From the NCBI GenBank assembly GCA_963748295.1, contig CAVVIH010000006.1:434001-498000 (forward strand): a stretch of DNA of 64,000 nucleotides, read 5' to 3'. This document shows, piece by piece, positions 44,783 through 53,647 of this stretch; position 1 is the stretch's first letter, and each line of letters begins with the position of its first letter. Source of the stretch: CAVVIH01 sp963748295. GTDB lineage: Bacteria; Acidobacteriota; Vicinamibacteria; Vicinamibacterales; 2-12-FULL-66-21. Both the position numbers and the translations under genes were made by a program. The notes under the pieces were generated by a model. It had not been told where the DNA came from. It saw only the letters and a list, made by a program, of their open reading frames with translations, and did no database searches.

Positions 44783-45254
44783 GTGGAGCCACGGGCAGGA
44801 TCGTTAGAACCCGCGCTCACCCAAGTCGAGAGCACTCTTGGCGAGCCTCGGACTCGGGATGGTGACATGAACCGCGTTGTCGTGGATCCAGTCACGCCGT
44901 CGAGGTTCTGGCAAATCGCTGAAGAGAGCCCTTGCCCCTGCATCGAGACCTACAATCACCGTCCCAAGCCGAATGGTGTGGACGTTACAAGTTCAGTTGG
45001 TCTTGATATATTTTCGAGTCGATCGTTCGCCCGTCTTCGAGCGTCTCGTACAAATTAAGGCATTGCGTGCGATTGCCTTTCTCGGCGGGAACACCAAGCC
45101 GCCTGAGCGCCGTAAGCGATGCACAATCTCGGTGGACGCGGTCGCTTTTGAGCCCAACGGGTATGGCCTTCTCGAATCGACTACCGTCACGCGGAGGTCA
45201 AACGGCCGAGAGAGGCGCTATGATCTGGCGATGCTCAACCATGTGGTTTTCTGA
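44783..45254 (+). pseudogene. hypothetical protein, possibly one frame break
   Basis: The frame from 44783 (VESTLGEPRTRDGDMNRVVV, FWQIAEESPCPCIETYNHRP) stops at 45056. The second frame carries ALRAIAFLGGNTKPPERRKR and VDAVAFEPNGYGLLESTTVT to 45254. A shift near 44980-45010 would join them into ~155 aa. No family recognised; weak evidence. Confidence 0.3.
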
Positions 45255-45275
45255 CGTGTTGGCATTGGAGGTTTG

Positions 45276-46006
45276 ATGACCCTCATTCAGACCCTCGCGG
45301 ATGCACCTGTACATACCATCGAGGAGGCCATCACGATCATGAGGGCGATCGACGACAGCCTGCCCGACAGCGACGGCGTGAAGTGGTTCAACCGTCTCTA
45401 TCTGCGCGTGACGGTTGGCGTGCGTAGCGCAGTGGGCAGCGCCCAGTTCAACGACGCAGCGTTCTTGACGAGGCTCGATGTTGTCTTCGCGAACCTTTAT
45501 TTCTCAGCATTGGCCGCTGGGTCGACCGACATAGGCCGGGCGCCATCCGCGTGGCGCCCTCTGTTGCAGGCACGGAATAGACCCGGGATCGGTCGTCTTC
45601 AGTTTGCTCTTGCCGGTATGAACGCCCACATCAACCGCGATCTCCCCGACGGCATCGTGCGGTCGTTTGTAGAATTGGGTGGCGATCCGATCACGGGCGC
45701 CCTTCGGGAGAAGGACTTCGACAGTGTGAACGGGATCCTCGAGCGAGTGGAAGAAGAAGTTAAGACAGAGTTCACGGGCGGCCTTGTAGTAGTCCTCGAT
45801 AGCCTCGGCGGACGCGTGGACGACACGGTGGCGATGTGGAAGGTACGAAAGGCTCGCAGCGTCCTGCGTGGACGAATGCGCAGGTGCTTTGGGGACTACG
45901 CAGCCTCCCGCCGCTACGCGACAAGTTCTTCAGTGACCTTGACGGCTTGGTTGGACTGATGGGACGCGGCCTGCTCCAGCCGCGTGATCCTACACTCCTT
46001 CGGTAG
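45276..46006 (+). pseudogene. DUF5995-family protein, one frame break near the end
   Basis: Joined length ~243 aa. Matches my recollection of DUF5995: IMRAIDDSLPDSDGVKWFNR, DVVFANLYFSAL, SAWRPLLQARNRPGIGRLQF and ALAGMNAHINRDLPDGIV, with conserved His/Asn residues. Near 45862 the sense moves to another frame: AWTNAQVLWGLRSLPPLRDK, LDGLVGLMGRGLLQPRDPTL, stop at 46004-46006. ATG 45276 follows GGAGG closely. Function unknown; the His and Asp residues in the core hint at an enzyme. Confidence 0.7.
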
Positions 46007-46111
46007 CCGGTCGCACATGCGCAACGATTCCCCCCCGGCATGTGGCGTGGCGACGATATTGGCAACCAATCTGTGACACATTTTCTTTGGGCTACTCCAA
46101 TGATATGGGCA

Positions 46112-46921
46112 TCATTGGGCCGCGCGGAGACACTTGACTATCTCTTTGGCGTACACGGCTGTAATCGGCTTATTTGGCGACCCAGGGTTTACATTGTTTC
46201 TGGCGTTGATCCAGTCTTCCTTTGAGCCGTTGATATAGAAGGACAATGGACGCCGACTTCCGTACCACCCTTCTAGCATCGCCCGCACGAGAATGTCTGC
46301 GGCTAGCGCGGCCTCCATTACCTTATCTGGATCGTTGACCAAGTCTAAGCCGAGCCTCTCGCTCGCAGCCTTGTAGTTCCTTTTCAAGGTCAGCTGAATG
46401 AATCCGCGTCCGTAGTACCGATGACCATTTGCATCAGGTAGGGCATAATTGGGTTTCGGGGATTTACCGCTCTGCTGCGCGCGACGCGCCAGCAATGCTT
46501 CGATTGCGCGCTCCCTACATGACTCGTCATCGCCACAGCCGGGTGCTTCGCGTAGTGGACTAAAGGTGTTTCTTGATTCGCGGCGCGCCGTAGCTAAAAT
46601 GAACGCCAAGCGACGCTTATCAGGGTCAGCTTGCCGGTCCCACGCGTCAAGCAAGACGCCAATCCCGGCCTTCATATGCTCGGTAAGCGACGTCGATCCT
46701 TTCTGAATAGCGACATTGCCGTCGCCCATCTCGTAGTTGCGGAGAACGGAACATTCCTTGAAGAAGGTCTTGCGATCGGCTCTAAAAGGAGCGCTGCTAG
46801 ACTGCGCGGCACTGCCATCCACCATCAATGTCAACAGAACGGCCACGGCGGCAGCCTTAGTGGCACGGCCACTCCACAGGCGTGGCGCGCTGGGCAACCT
46901 ACGAGTGAACCACGCGCTCAT
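46112..46921 (-). CDS. secreted GH19 chitinase/lysozyme-like protein
   Basis: About 269 aa. A signal-like segment (KAAAVAVLLTLMVDGSAAQ) precedes a GH19-type lysozyme fold: LAFILATARRESRNTFSPLR (catalytic-Glu region), NGHRYYGRGFIQLTLKRNYK, RLGLDLVNDPDKVMEAALAA and YINGSKEDWINARNNVNPGS. GH19 lysozymes cut chitin or peptidoglycan and are common as phage endolysins and bacteriolytic effectors. The ATG at 46921 overlaps the stop of the preceding secreted protein gene (ATGA), so it is co-translated with it. Confidence 0.8.
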   Translation of the reverse strand: MSAWFTRRLPSAPRLWSGRATKAAAVAVLLTLMVDGSAAQSSSAPFRADRKTFFKECSVLRNYEMGDGNVAIQKGSTSLTEHMKAGIGVLLDAWDRQADPDKRRLAFILATARRESRNTFSPLREAPGCGDDESCRERAIEALLARRAQQSGKSPKPNYALPDANGHRYYGRGFIQLTLKRNYKAASERLGLDLVNDPDKVMEAALAADILVRAMLEGWYGSRRPLSFYINGSKEDWINARNNVNPGSPNKPITAVYAKEIVKCLRAAQ

Positions 46922-48294
46922 TGGCACATCGTCCTCCGGATTGCATCAGCAGCCTGAGGAACCGAACTCGAGAGTGTAACGTTGACGTCCCGCGCCATTC
47001 TGTAGAGCACGGTATCTGAATCGTTAAGGAGCCCACCTGGCGCGCCGATAGCCCTCGCGAATGCCTCCCGATTGTCAGGCATCAATCGCCGGATGATGAT
47101 CGCGGCGGCGGCATGCTCGGCTTGGGGCGAACCGTCGCGCAACTCCGGCTTAAATCCAGAGTCCCCGCGAGCGCCAGGGGTGTTACCTATATAGAACCTG
47201 CCCGCCCCTGGTCGGTCGAGATTGTCGCCGACGACAATGAACTGTAGGTCATTTAGAAAAGGCGCTAGATCGGCCGATCGGGTGGCAATGAAGGCCACTA
47301 GATCCACAAACGCCGCGCAATGGTTACTGGTGTTGCGAAACAGATCCCTTCCTCTATCGCTTACTTCGCGAAGTCTGGGTTCTTCGGTGGGCAGATAGTA
47401 GTGGTGTCGACTACTATTGTTCACAGACAAAGATCGATTGACTTGAAGACCACGACGATCGAGGAAGTCCATAACGTTCGCAAAAAACCTGAGCCAGAAC
47501 TGATGACCGAGAATGAAGACGGTGTCACGCGAGATTGTCCGAGACGGTGAGAAGAGCACCTCAGCGATTGAATTGCCGAGGTACGGCGTCCCTTCGCTGA
47601 AGGAAGTCAGTCGGTCCGCGCCTTTCGTGTAGAACGTCCATGTGCCGTTCCCGTTATCCTTCAAGCCGAAACCTCGGTTGCCGCTAACAGGATGCAGCCC
47701 GTTCTGCTGCGTGCTGACTGTTGTGAATATGAAGTCGGTATCTGAGGAACACGTCGCGACAACGTCACCCTGTTCCTTGACAAACATGAGTCGCTGCCCG
47801 CCGGTGGTACGTCGAAGCGCGAGAGCTGGCGTGTAATGGCTCGAGGCGAGAATGAACGACATTAGGGCGCCTACCGGTGAGCGAGACTTCCAGAGTGCTT
47901 CATATCGAGAGCGCAACGGGTCGTCGGGACGCGCCGAACCCTCATATGGACGGAACAGGAATTCGCTACTCCGATCCTCACCTGCAGTAAAGAACTCCCA
48001 CCGGAGGCGCAACTGGAAGAAGAAATCCGCCGGGGACAGATTTGGATCTCTGCGGAATGTAATCGCGTAAAAGTCGAGGTTAATATCCGGGCCGAAGCCC
48101 TTCGCGATCGTGAGGTACTCGCGAACGCCCTCCACTTGCGGCGTTGATGTGAATCTCACGAGGTCGTCCCAGTCGGCCATGTTGGTGGACATCGGTGTGG
48201 AGGGCGGCGAAACGCACGCGGCGCCCACGTCCCGAAATGTCGCAAGGGCGAGCGTCACAGTGCACACAAAGATAAGGTGTGGCTTCATCGTCAT
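46918..48294 (-). CDS. secreted protein of unknown function upstream of the GH19 gene
   Basis: About 458 aa with a signal peptide (HLIFVCTVTLALATFRDVGA) and a mature Cys after it. The body has FFFQLRLRWEFFTAGE, GFGLKDNGNGTWTFYTKGAD, FILGHQFWLRFFANVMDF, SNHCAAFVDLVAFIATRSAD and AEHAAAAIIIRRLMPDNREA. I recognise no family. It is translationally coupled to the GH19 protein and lies downstream of the giant-protein genes on the same strand, so it probably serves the same process. ATG at 48288 is an alternative start. Confidence 0.6.
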   Translation of the reverse strand: MTMKPHLIFVCTVTLALATFRDVGAACVSPPSTPMSTNMADWDDLVRFTSTPQVEGVREYLTIAKGFGPDINLDFYAITFRRDPNLSPADFFFQLRLRWEFFTAGEDRSSEFLFRPYEGSARPDDPLRSRYEALWKSRSPVGALMSFILASSHYTPALALRRTTGGQRLMFVKEQGDVVATCSSDTDFIFTTVSTQQNGLHPVSGNRGFGLKDNGNGTWTFYTKGADRLTSFSEGTPYLGNSIAEVLFSPSRTISRDTVFILGHQFWLRFFANVMDFLDRRGLQVNRSLSVNNSSRHHYYLPTEEPRLREVSDRGRDLFRNTSNHCAAFVDLVAFIATRSADLAPFLNDLQFIVVGDNLDRPGAGRFYIGNTPGARGDSGFKPELRDGSPQAEHAAAAIIIRRLMPDNREAFARAIGAPGGLLNDSDTVLYRMARDVNVTLSSSVPQAADAIRRTMCQ

Positions 48295-48316
48295 GTCCTT
48301 GTCCGCATACCAACCA

Positions 48317-49144
48317 TCAGTGCCGCCGCAGCCCACGGGACGCAACCGCGTGGCCGAATCGTTTCTTTAGGAGGCCCCAGTCGAATCGTTCCTTGGGCAG
48401 CACACCCTCGAAGTACATAGCCTTGCCGACTCGATACCGGCGCAGGCCCAGTTGCTGCCGGCCGGCGATGTCGCCACTGACGCCGGCGCGGTATTCAAGA
48501 GAATCGAACTCGAAGGTAACGTGCTCGTCATAGAGGGGCCCGATCGTCAAGTGCAGGTTGCCTGCGCGCTCAATCCAGGCGACGGGCTCGCCGTGGAGCA
48601 CGGCGGCATACGCCCACTGCCACGCTTCAGAGAGTTCGCGATCTGGCAGCGCGTGGGGCTGATGCCGGTACAGAGCAAGACCACACCAGCCGAAGAAGTC
48701 GCCCTCCACATAGACGTCGGCAAACCAGAGACTTTGGCGTGCGTCGTAGCGCACAGCAAAACTCGCAATCGACAAACGGCGACGCGACGACCCCGGCGCG
48801 GTTGGCAAAACGCTCACGTTGTCTCGGTAGATGACCGAACCGTTTCCGCCGATCGCATTCGGGGGATATAGGTCGTCGGGATAGTCCTTTGACTGCGGCC
48901 GATCGTGGCAGGACATGAAGTCGGAGGCGAGCGGCATTCGCGTGGTCGATCGTAAACCGGCGCGCTCTACTGGATCCTCGCCCCACTGCGTGATGTGCTT
49001 AGGCACCTCTTGAGCGCCGGCGACTGGCGCCTCGTCGCCCACCGCGCAGCCGATGGCGAGTCTCTCGCCACAACCTGACTCGAACCACGGACGACGGAGA
49101 TAGATGCGAACCCCGAATGTCGTGAGTACCGGTACCGGACTCAT
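48317..49144 (-). CDS. giant protein 2, C-terminal segment
   Basis: Continuation of the giant protein begun at 52387. Its opening VRIYLRRPWFESGCGERLAI and the later VPKHITQWGEDPVERAG directly extend the preceding segment in another frame (shift near 49130). It ends FDWGLLKKRFGHAVASRGLR. It also contains ASFAVRYDARQSLWFADVYV. No family recognised. Confidence 0.55.
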   Translation of the reverse strand: MSPVPVLTTFGVRIYLRRPWFESGCGERLAIGCAVGDEAPVAGAQEVPKHITQWGEDPVERAGLRSTTRMPLASDFMSCHDRPQSKDYPDDLYPPNAIGGNGSVIYRDNVSVLPTAPGSSRRRLSIASFAVRYDARQSLWFADVYVEGDFFGWCGLALYRHQPHALPDRELSEAWQWAYAAVLHGEPVAWIERAGNLHLTIGPLYDEHVTFEFDSLEYRAGVSGDIAGRQQLGLRRYRVGKAMYFEGVLPKERFDWGLLKKRFGHAVASRGLRRH

Positions 49145-50702
49145 CGTCGCCCGTTGCTTGGACCCGGCGGAGCGGCACTACATGGCTCACGATCGGCGCA
49201 GTCATACGCAGCGTCGCAGGCACGTCGACGATTGCCGGGTCAGATCGACGTTCTGATGCGGGCACTGTCCCCCCGAATCGCTTGGCGAACCGACTGAGGG
49301 CAACGGCCTCGACCGAGAGAAGCTTGCGGCGATGGTCCTTGAGGTCGAAACTATTGCTCGTACCTGTCGCGTTGGAGGGCTCGCCCACAGGCGTGACGCC
49401 GAAGAACACCTTGTCCTCCGCGCACTGCAGCGTGAACTGCTCAGGAAGGCTCACTTGCAGTCCGTGCACACCGTGTTGCGACGGGCCTTCGCCACCGGAA
49501 GTCGCTGTGACCAAGCGGTGGAAGTTCTGCGCAGACGGCCGCACGGGCTCGAATTCCTTAAAGATAACGCTTCGCGGAGTCGCGGATGCCGACCCTGATT
49601 CGAACGCGTATCGTTTCTGACCGGGATCGTCCGCGACATCTCGCCAAGTCGCCTCGAGCCGAACCTCTTTAGTGGACGCCGCGTCGACTTCGACGCGGCC
49701 GATGATCTCTGCGAGCTGGCTGTCCGATTGCCGCGATGCGACGGCCGGCGCGTCCGTCACGCTAGCGATACGGGGTGATACGCGTGGAGGATCGCAGAGC
49801 AGACGCGGCGCACGGGCTGGCTGTTCAACGGCATGAATTACCTTGATGGCCTGTTCTGCGACGGCCGGCACAGTGTTCATGTCCAGGGGGCTGAAGGCCC
49901 CGAACACCGAAAGCTGGAAGTTCGACGACGCGTGAGACGCGGTCTTGCGGAGCAGTTCCCGGTCGATGAGAGGGACGACCGAGACGTGGAGCTCCGCTGC
50001 TGGCGGAACTGAGAGCTCCAGGCGCCGTGCGCCTCGCCAGCTGCCACGGCGTCGAAGACGCGGCAGCCGCTGGTCCGTTGTTCGGAATGTCATCACGATC
50101 GGCCTGAAGCGTTCCCACTCTCCCTTCGGACCATAGCTCTCGGCGATAGGCTCGAGTGTAACGTGCCGCGACACGAGGCAATAGCTGCCGTCCACGTAAA
50201 CGAAGTCTTCGGGAATCGCACGAGGATCGCCGTTAACCATGGTGACGCGCACGACGAGCCCGTACACGTCGGGATCGTAGAAGTAGTTCAGATCCTCCGG
50301 CGGAAGGGTGGTGAAAAACTTTCCGAGGTCGGCGACATGCTTACGGTTTGCGTGCCTCCGGATCTCCGATTGGGCAGCGAACAATGTGCCGTGGAAACGC
50401 GACGTGTCGACGTCGATCGGCGACGGAACGAACGTGACGGTGACTCGGCGCTTCTGTCGAGTGAGATAGATCGTCCTGCCCTGCTCGTCGCCTAGTTCCT
50501 CACTGTCCGACACGGAAGAGAGCATCTCGCCCGGACGGAATGCCCGCGCGCGATAAAAGGGAAACTGCTGCACATACCGGAGGTCGTTCATCAGCGCCGC
50601 GTCCGCCGAATCGCAGCTGACCGCTCCGACGAAGACGGTGCGCAGCCGGTATTCGTATTCCTGCTTCGAAGGACAGGCGCGTGGCTGCCGCGTACCCGGC
50701 AA
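48999..50702 (-). CDS. giant protein 2, central segment
   Basis: The longest open stretch (about 540 sensible residues) of a protein of ~1,360 aa once joined. Readable parts include LRYVQQFPFYRARAFRPGEM, YDPDVYGLVVRVTM, ELHVSVVPLIDRELLRKTAS and GKFFTTLPPEDLNYFYDPDV. The last ~45 residues after DDESGTG are out-of-frame noise. The upstream segment is joined by a shift near 50690 to the frame at 50500-50988 (RGHSSTELITYKGLSTGQAN). No enzymatic motif seen; likely structural or an extracytoplasmic beta-rich protein. Confidence 0.55.
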   Translation of the reverse strand: MPGTRQPRACPSKQEYEYRLRTVFVGAVSCDSADAALMNDLRYVQQFPFYRARAFRPGEMLSSVSDSEELGDEQGRTIYLTRQKRRVTVTFVPSPIDVDTSRFHGTLFAAQSEIRRHANRKHVADLGKFFTTLPPEDLNYFYDPDVYGLVVRVTMVNGDPRAIPEDFVYVDGSYCLVSRHVTLEPIAESYGPKGEWERFRPIVMTFRTTDQRLPRLRRRGSWRGARRLELSVPPAAELHVSVVPLIDRELLRKTASHASSNFQLSVFGAFSPLDMNTVPAVAEQAIKVIHAVEQPARAPRLLCDPPRVSPRIASVTDAPAVASRQSDSQLAEIIGRVEVDAASTKEVRLEATWRDVADDPGQKRYAFESGSASATPRSVIFKEFEPVRPSAQNFHRLVTATSGGEGPSQHGVHGLQVSLPEQFTLQCAEDKVFFGVTPVGEPSNATGTSNSFDLKDHRRKLLSVEAVALSRFAKRFGGTVPASERRSDPAIVDVPATLRMTAPIVSHVVPLRRVQATGDDESGTGTHDIRGSHLSPSSVVRVRLWRETRHRLRGGRRGASRRRSRGA

Positions 50703-50873
50703 CTTTCACCTGGAACGGCTGCCGCGGATCGGTAACCGCCCGTTTTTTCAGCCCGAGAAACACAAGGTAGTCGTTGGCCTGCCCGGTGCTCAACCCCTTA
50801 TAGGTGATAAGTTCGGTGCTGGAATGGCCGCGCTGCGGGATCATCTGCCTGCTCCCGATCGAGATAATCCTCG

Positions 50874-52190
50874 CTAGGCCCGGTGACGCCGCGGCGACCG
50901 GCCGAAAACAGAATCTCCTGTTCCTGCCGATGGACGCTCGTGAATGTGCCCGGCGTGTCGCTTTAGATCGAGTCGGTAGCCAATCCACAAGTCCTCGTGG
51001 AACAGGCAGGGAAGAGCGGCACGGCGGGCTGCGGGGGTATCGAACCGCAGGTCGCGCGGCGTCACCAGGTCCTCAACAGGGGCAGAGAACACTACCCCCG
51101 ATGTTTCCGGCTCTGGGATCCCAAACTGCTGCTGTCCAAGAGCCTGTGGAGGGCGGTCGTCGAGCGGCTTGTTGAACGCACCGAATGAGTCCTCTTGACG
51201 CGGCGCCGGTCCGGCGAGAGAGTTGCTCGCCTGCACGATGATCTGCTTGACGACGCCTCCCTCGGTGTTCACGCACGACGCCCGGTATCGCGGTGTGCCG
51301 CTGCCGTCGTTGAGACACGCGAAGGCCCCGTTCGTGCTCGCTGGCGCCCCAACGTCGGCGAACGACAGCGGATGAGTGTGGGTGTCTCGACGGAAGGCGG
51401 TTGGCAAGGGCGGCTCGACGCTGACGATCGACCTGTCGTAACTCAGTGAATCCGCGTCCAGCTGAATCACGAGGTCGTCCGCACCGGCGAGTGGTATTGG
51501 AGATCTGACGGTCCACGACGTAACGAAGCCGGAGCGCCTCGCCAGCAAAGAGTTTTTCAATGCCGACTGAATGGTCACGTTGAGATCTGCCGGATTCACT
51601 TCGCGGGTGCCGCCTGTGTCTCGTACGCCACGGAGCGTCGTCGTCTTATTGGCGGTGACCGGTGCATCAGGATCGACGGTGATTCGCCGATTGATCTTCC
51701 GCAACGGTTCCCTGACCGCCTGGAGCGCCGGCGTCAACGTCGCGACAGCGAGGCGGCGGCGCTGACTGTCATCGTCGTCAGCAGTCGAGAGGGCGTCGAG
51801 AAGAGCAGCTTGCGTTGCGGCGTTCAGCCACCGCGCGAGCCCGAACGACATTGACTCGACTGAGCCGAGGCCCGCGACTGGCGTACCTTCCTTTGCCGCA
51901 GTGAGCCGTCTGAGACCCGAGATTGCCGCGAATTGGAGACCTCTGGTCAATATCTTCAGGTCGTCGGCGGCCTTTGCAACGTCGACGAAGTCATCGCTGC
52001 CGAGTTTGTCGAAGCGGGGGTCATGATCCAGCGCTTCGGTAGGGAGAGGCCGGTCCGACCCGGCTAGGTAATCGGTCAGAGTCGCCAGTAGTCCGCTCGG
52101 GTCTCGACGCCGACGTAGTCGAGTTCGACGCGACTGGCCGCGGCTGGATTCATGGCGTTGCCGTTTGCTCGCCAGCTTCGAAGGTCCCAC
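50874..52190 (-). CDS. giant protein 2, N-terminal segment
   Basis: Contains LATLTDYLAGSDRPLPTEAL, FVDVAKAADDLKILTRGLQF, SMSFGLARWLNAATQAALLD, ASCVNTEGGVVKQIIVQASN and FHEDLWIGYRLDLKRHAGHI. The first ~30 codons and the last ~30 are out-of-frame. It connects upstream to 52076-52387 (shift near 52090) and downstream to the 50500-50988 frame (shift near 50930). Confidence 0.5.
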   Translation of the reverse strand: MGPSKLASKRQRHESSRGQSRRTRLRRRRDPSGLLATLTDYLAGSDRPLPTEALDHDPRFDKLGSDDFVDVAKAADDLKILTRGLQFAAISGLRRLTAAKEGTPVAGLGSVESMSFGLARWLNAATQAALLDALSTADDDDSQRRRLAVATLTPALQAVREPLRKINRRITVDPDAPVTANKTTTLRGVRDTGGTREVNPADLNVTIQSALKNSLLARRSGFVTSWTVRSPIPLAGADDLVIQLDADSLSYDRSIVSVEPPLPTAFRRDTHTHPLSFADVGAPASTNGAFACLNDGSGTPRYRASCVNTEGGVVKQIIVQASNSLAGPAPRQEDSFGAFNKPLDDRPPQALGQQQFGIPEPETSGVVFSAPVEDLVTPRDLRFDTPAARRAALPCLFHEDLWIGYRLDLKRHAGHIHERPSAGTGDSVFGRSPRRHRA

Positions 52191-52387
52191 ACGAGACCTC
52201 GGAGCGATACGGTTTGGGGTGCCAATATCGGATGCTGCGCGAGCGCCTCGCGAATCGCAGCAGGCGTGTGTGTGGTCCCCATCGGGAACTGTAGCTGCGA
52301 CACAAGCTTCAGCTCGAATGAATTTCGGCTGGTTGCCGGATCGCGGGTATCGAGCGGGATCCAGATGAAGCTATAGGTAGCTGGCAT
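52076..52387 (-). CDS. giant protein 2, start
   Basis: Start of the second giant gene, ten bases after the first one's stop. Opens MPATYSFIWIPLDTRD, then SFELKLVSQLQFPMGTTHTP, AAIREALAQHPILAPQTVSL and RVELDYVGVETRADYWRL, then shifts to the 50874-52190 frame. About 104 aa in this frame. Confidence 0.5.
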   Translation of the reverse strand: MPATYSFIWIPLDTRDPATSRNSFELKLVSQLQFPMGTTHTPAAIREALAQHPILAPQTVSLRGLVWDLRSWRANGNAMNPAAASRVELDYVGVETRADYWRL

Positions 52388-52396
52388 GCGATGGCC

Positions 52397-53647
52397 TCAG
52401 AGGTATCCGGCAAGGATCCGATCGAACGCGTCGCGGCGCTTCTGGTTGAACGCAGGTCCGAACACGTGGATATCGTCAGGCGATCCCCCCGGCAGCGTGG
52501 CCTCGAAGGTACCCCCGGCTTGCAGCGATCCAACCGAGAGGCTCGCGAGCAGGCCCTGCGCGTTATTCTGCCCGCCAGACTTCTCGACATGGGTCGCGGT
52601 GAAGGAGGACCAGAACCTGACGAACCCGATCTTGATGGATACGCTGACGGTCGCCTCCCCCACAACGTACCGCCCGGTCCCGTCCTCGGTGAAGGCGAGC
52701 CCGATGTACACGAGGCCGCAGAAGTGAATGATCCCGGCCACGGAGAGATTGACTTCAGCCTTGACGAAAGCCTTGAACAGCACCTTGCCCGACTTCGTCT
52801 TATTCGGCAGCACGGTCTCCTCAACCATGTAGAAGATCCCCGCCATCAGACTGCCTTCGCCGGTCGCAATCCCCCAATCCACCGGTATGAGCGCGCCGTA
52901 CTCCATCGATATCTCGAGAAGGCGGATTCCTCGAGTTGTGGTTTCGACGAGGATGTGCGCCTTGCCGCCGTACCAGGGAGGCACGAAGATTGTCAGCGGC
53001 TTTTCGCGCGACGACACGGCGAAACTGGCGGTCAGCACGTCGCGGCCCATGAGTGGAATCATCACGCCCCAGCCAAGCGACAGGTTCGTGATCCTCGCGG
53101 GTCCGATAAACAGCGGGTCTCCCTCTTTGGGAGGAAATCGGAGAGTCTGGCTGATTCGGACCCGGGCCGGCGAGATGTCAATATCGATGCCGAACTCCTC
53201 ACCGAGACCCCCGAGGATCTTGGAGAGCTGGTTGAGGAAGGCCAGTGGGCCAAACAGCTGGACGTCCGCGATCGTTGTCGTGAACTCCTTGCGGCCGTCC
53301 TCCGACAGCGTGAACGCCACCTCGCTGAAAACGATCTCAATCGCTTCGAAAACAATGATGCTGAAATTCTCGAGTGCGGCCCGAGAGGAAATTCGCGCCT
53401 TTGCCGGCTCGATGGTCAGTTGTGAAGCGTCAGCTGAAAGACCTTCCAAGCCGAGTTCCACTCGTGCCTTGGCGTTAATCCTGATCTCGGTCTTGCCTTG
53501 AGAGCTGTTAACGTCTCGTTTCTTGAATTCGACGGGTCCGAACTTCTGATCCGTGAAGACGTCATTTGACCAGTCCAGGGCCGCTTCGATTCCGAAAGAA
53601 ACGGGAGTCGATGTGTCGATTTGCTGCCCTTGCGTCGTCGCCGCCAT
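52397..53647 (-). CDS. giant protein 1, C-terminal segment
   Basis: 416 codons rich in alternating hydrophobic strands: VSFGIEAALDWSNDVFTDQK, FSIIVFEAIEIVFSEVAFTL, ARITNLSLGWGVMIPL, LLEISMEYGALIPVDWG, HFCGLVYIGLAFTEDG and VSVSIKIGFVRFWSSFTATH. This looks like a large beta-rich domain. The frame is probably continuous with the 53562-55100 segment through a shift near 53680 (NFRFLIFFQMAATTQ), so the ATG at 53647 need not be a real start. No family recognised. Confidence 0.55.
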   Translation of the reverse strand: MAATTQGQQIDTSTPVSFGIEAALDWSNDVFTDQKFGPVEFKKRDVNSSQGKTEIRINAKARVELGLEGLSADASQLTIEPAKARISSRAALENFSIIVFEAIEIVFSEVAFTLSEDGRKEFTTTIADVQLFGPLAFLNQLSKILGGLGEEFGIDIDISPARVRISQTLRFPPKEGDPLFIGPARITNLSLGWGVMIPLMGRDVLTASFAVSSREKPLTIFVPPWYGGKAHILVETTTRGIRLLEISMEYGALIPVDWGIATGEGSLMAGIFYMVEETVLPNKTKSGKVLFKAFVKAEVNLSVAGIIHFCGLVYIGLAFTEDGTGRYVVGEATVSVSIKIGFVRFWSSFTATHVEKSGGQNNAQGLLASLSVGSLQAGGTFEATLPGGSPDDIHVFGPAFNQKRRDAFDRILAGYL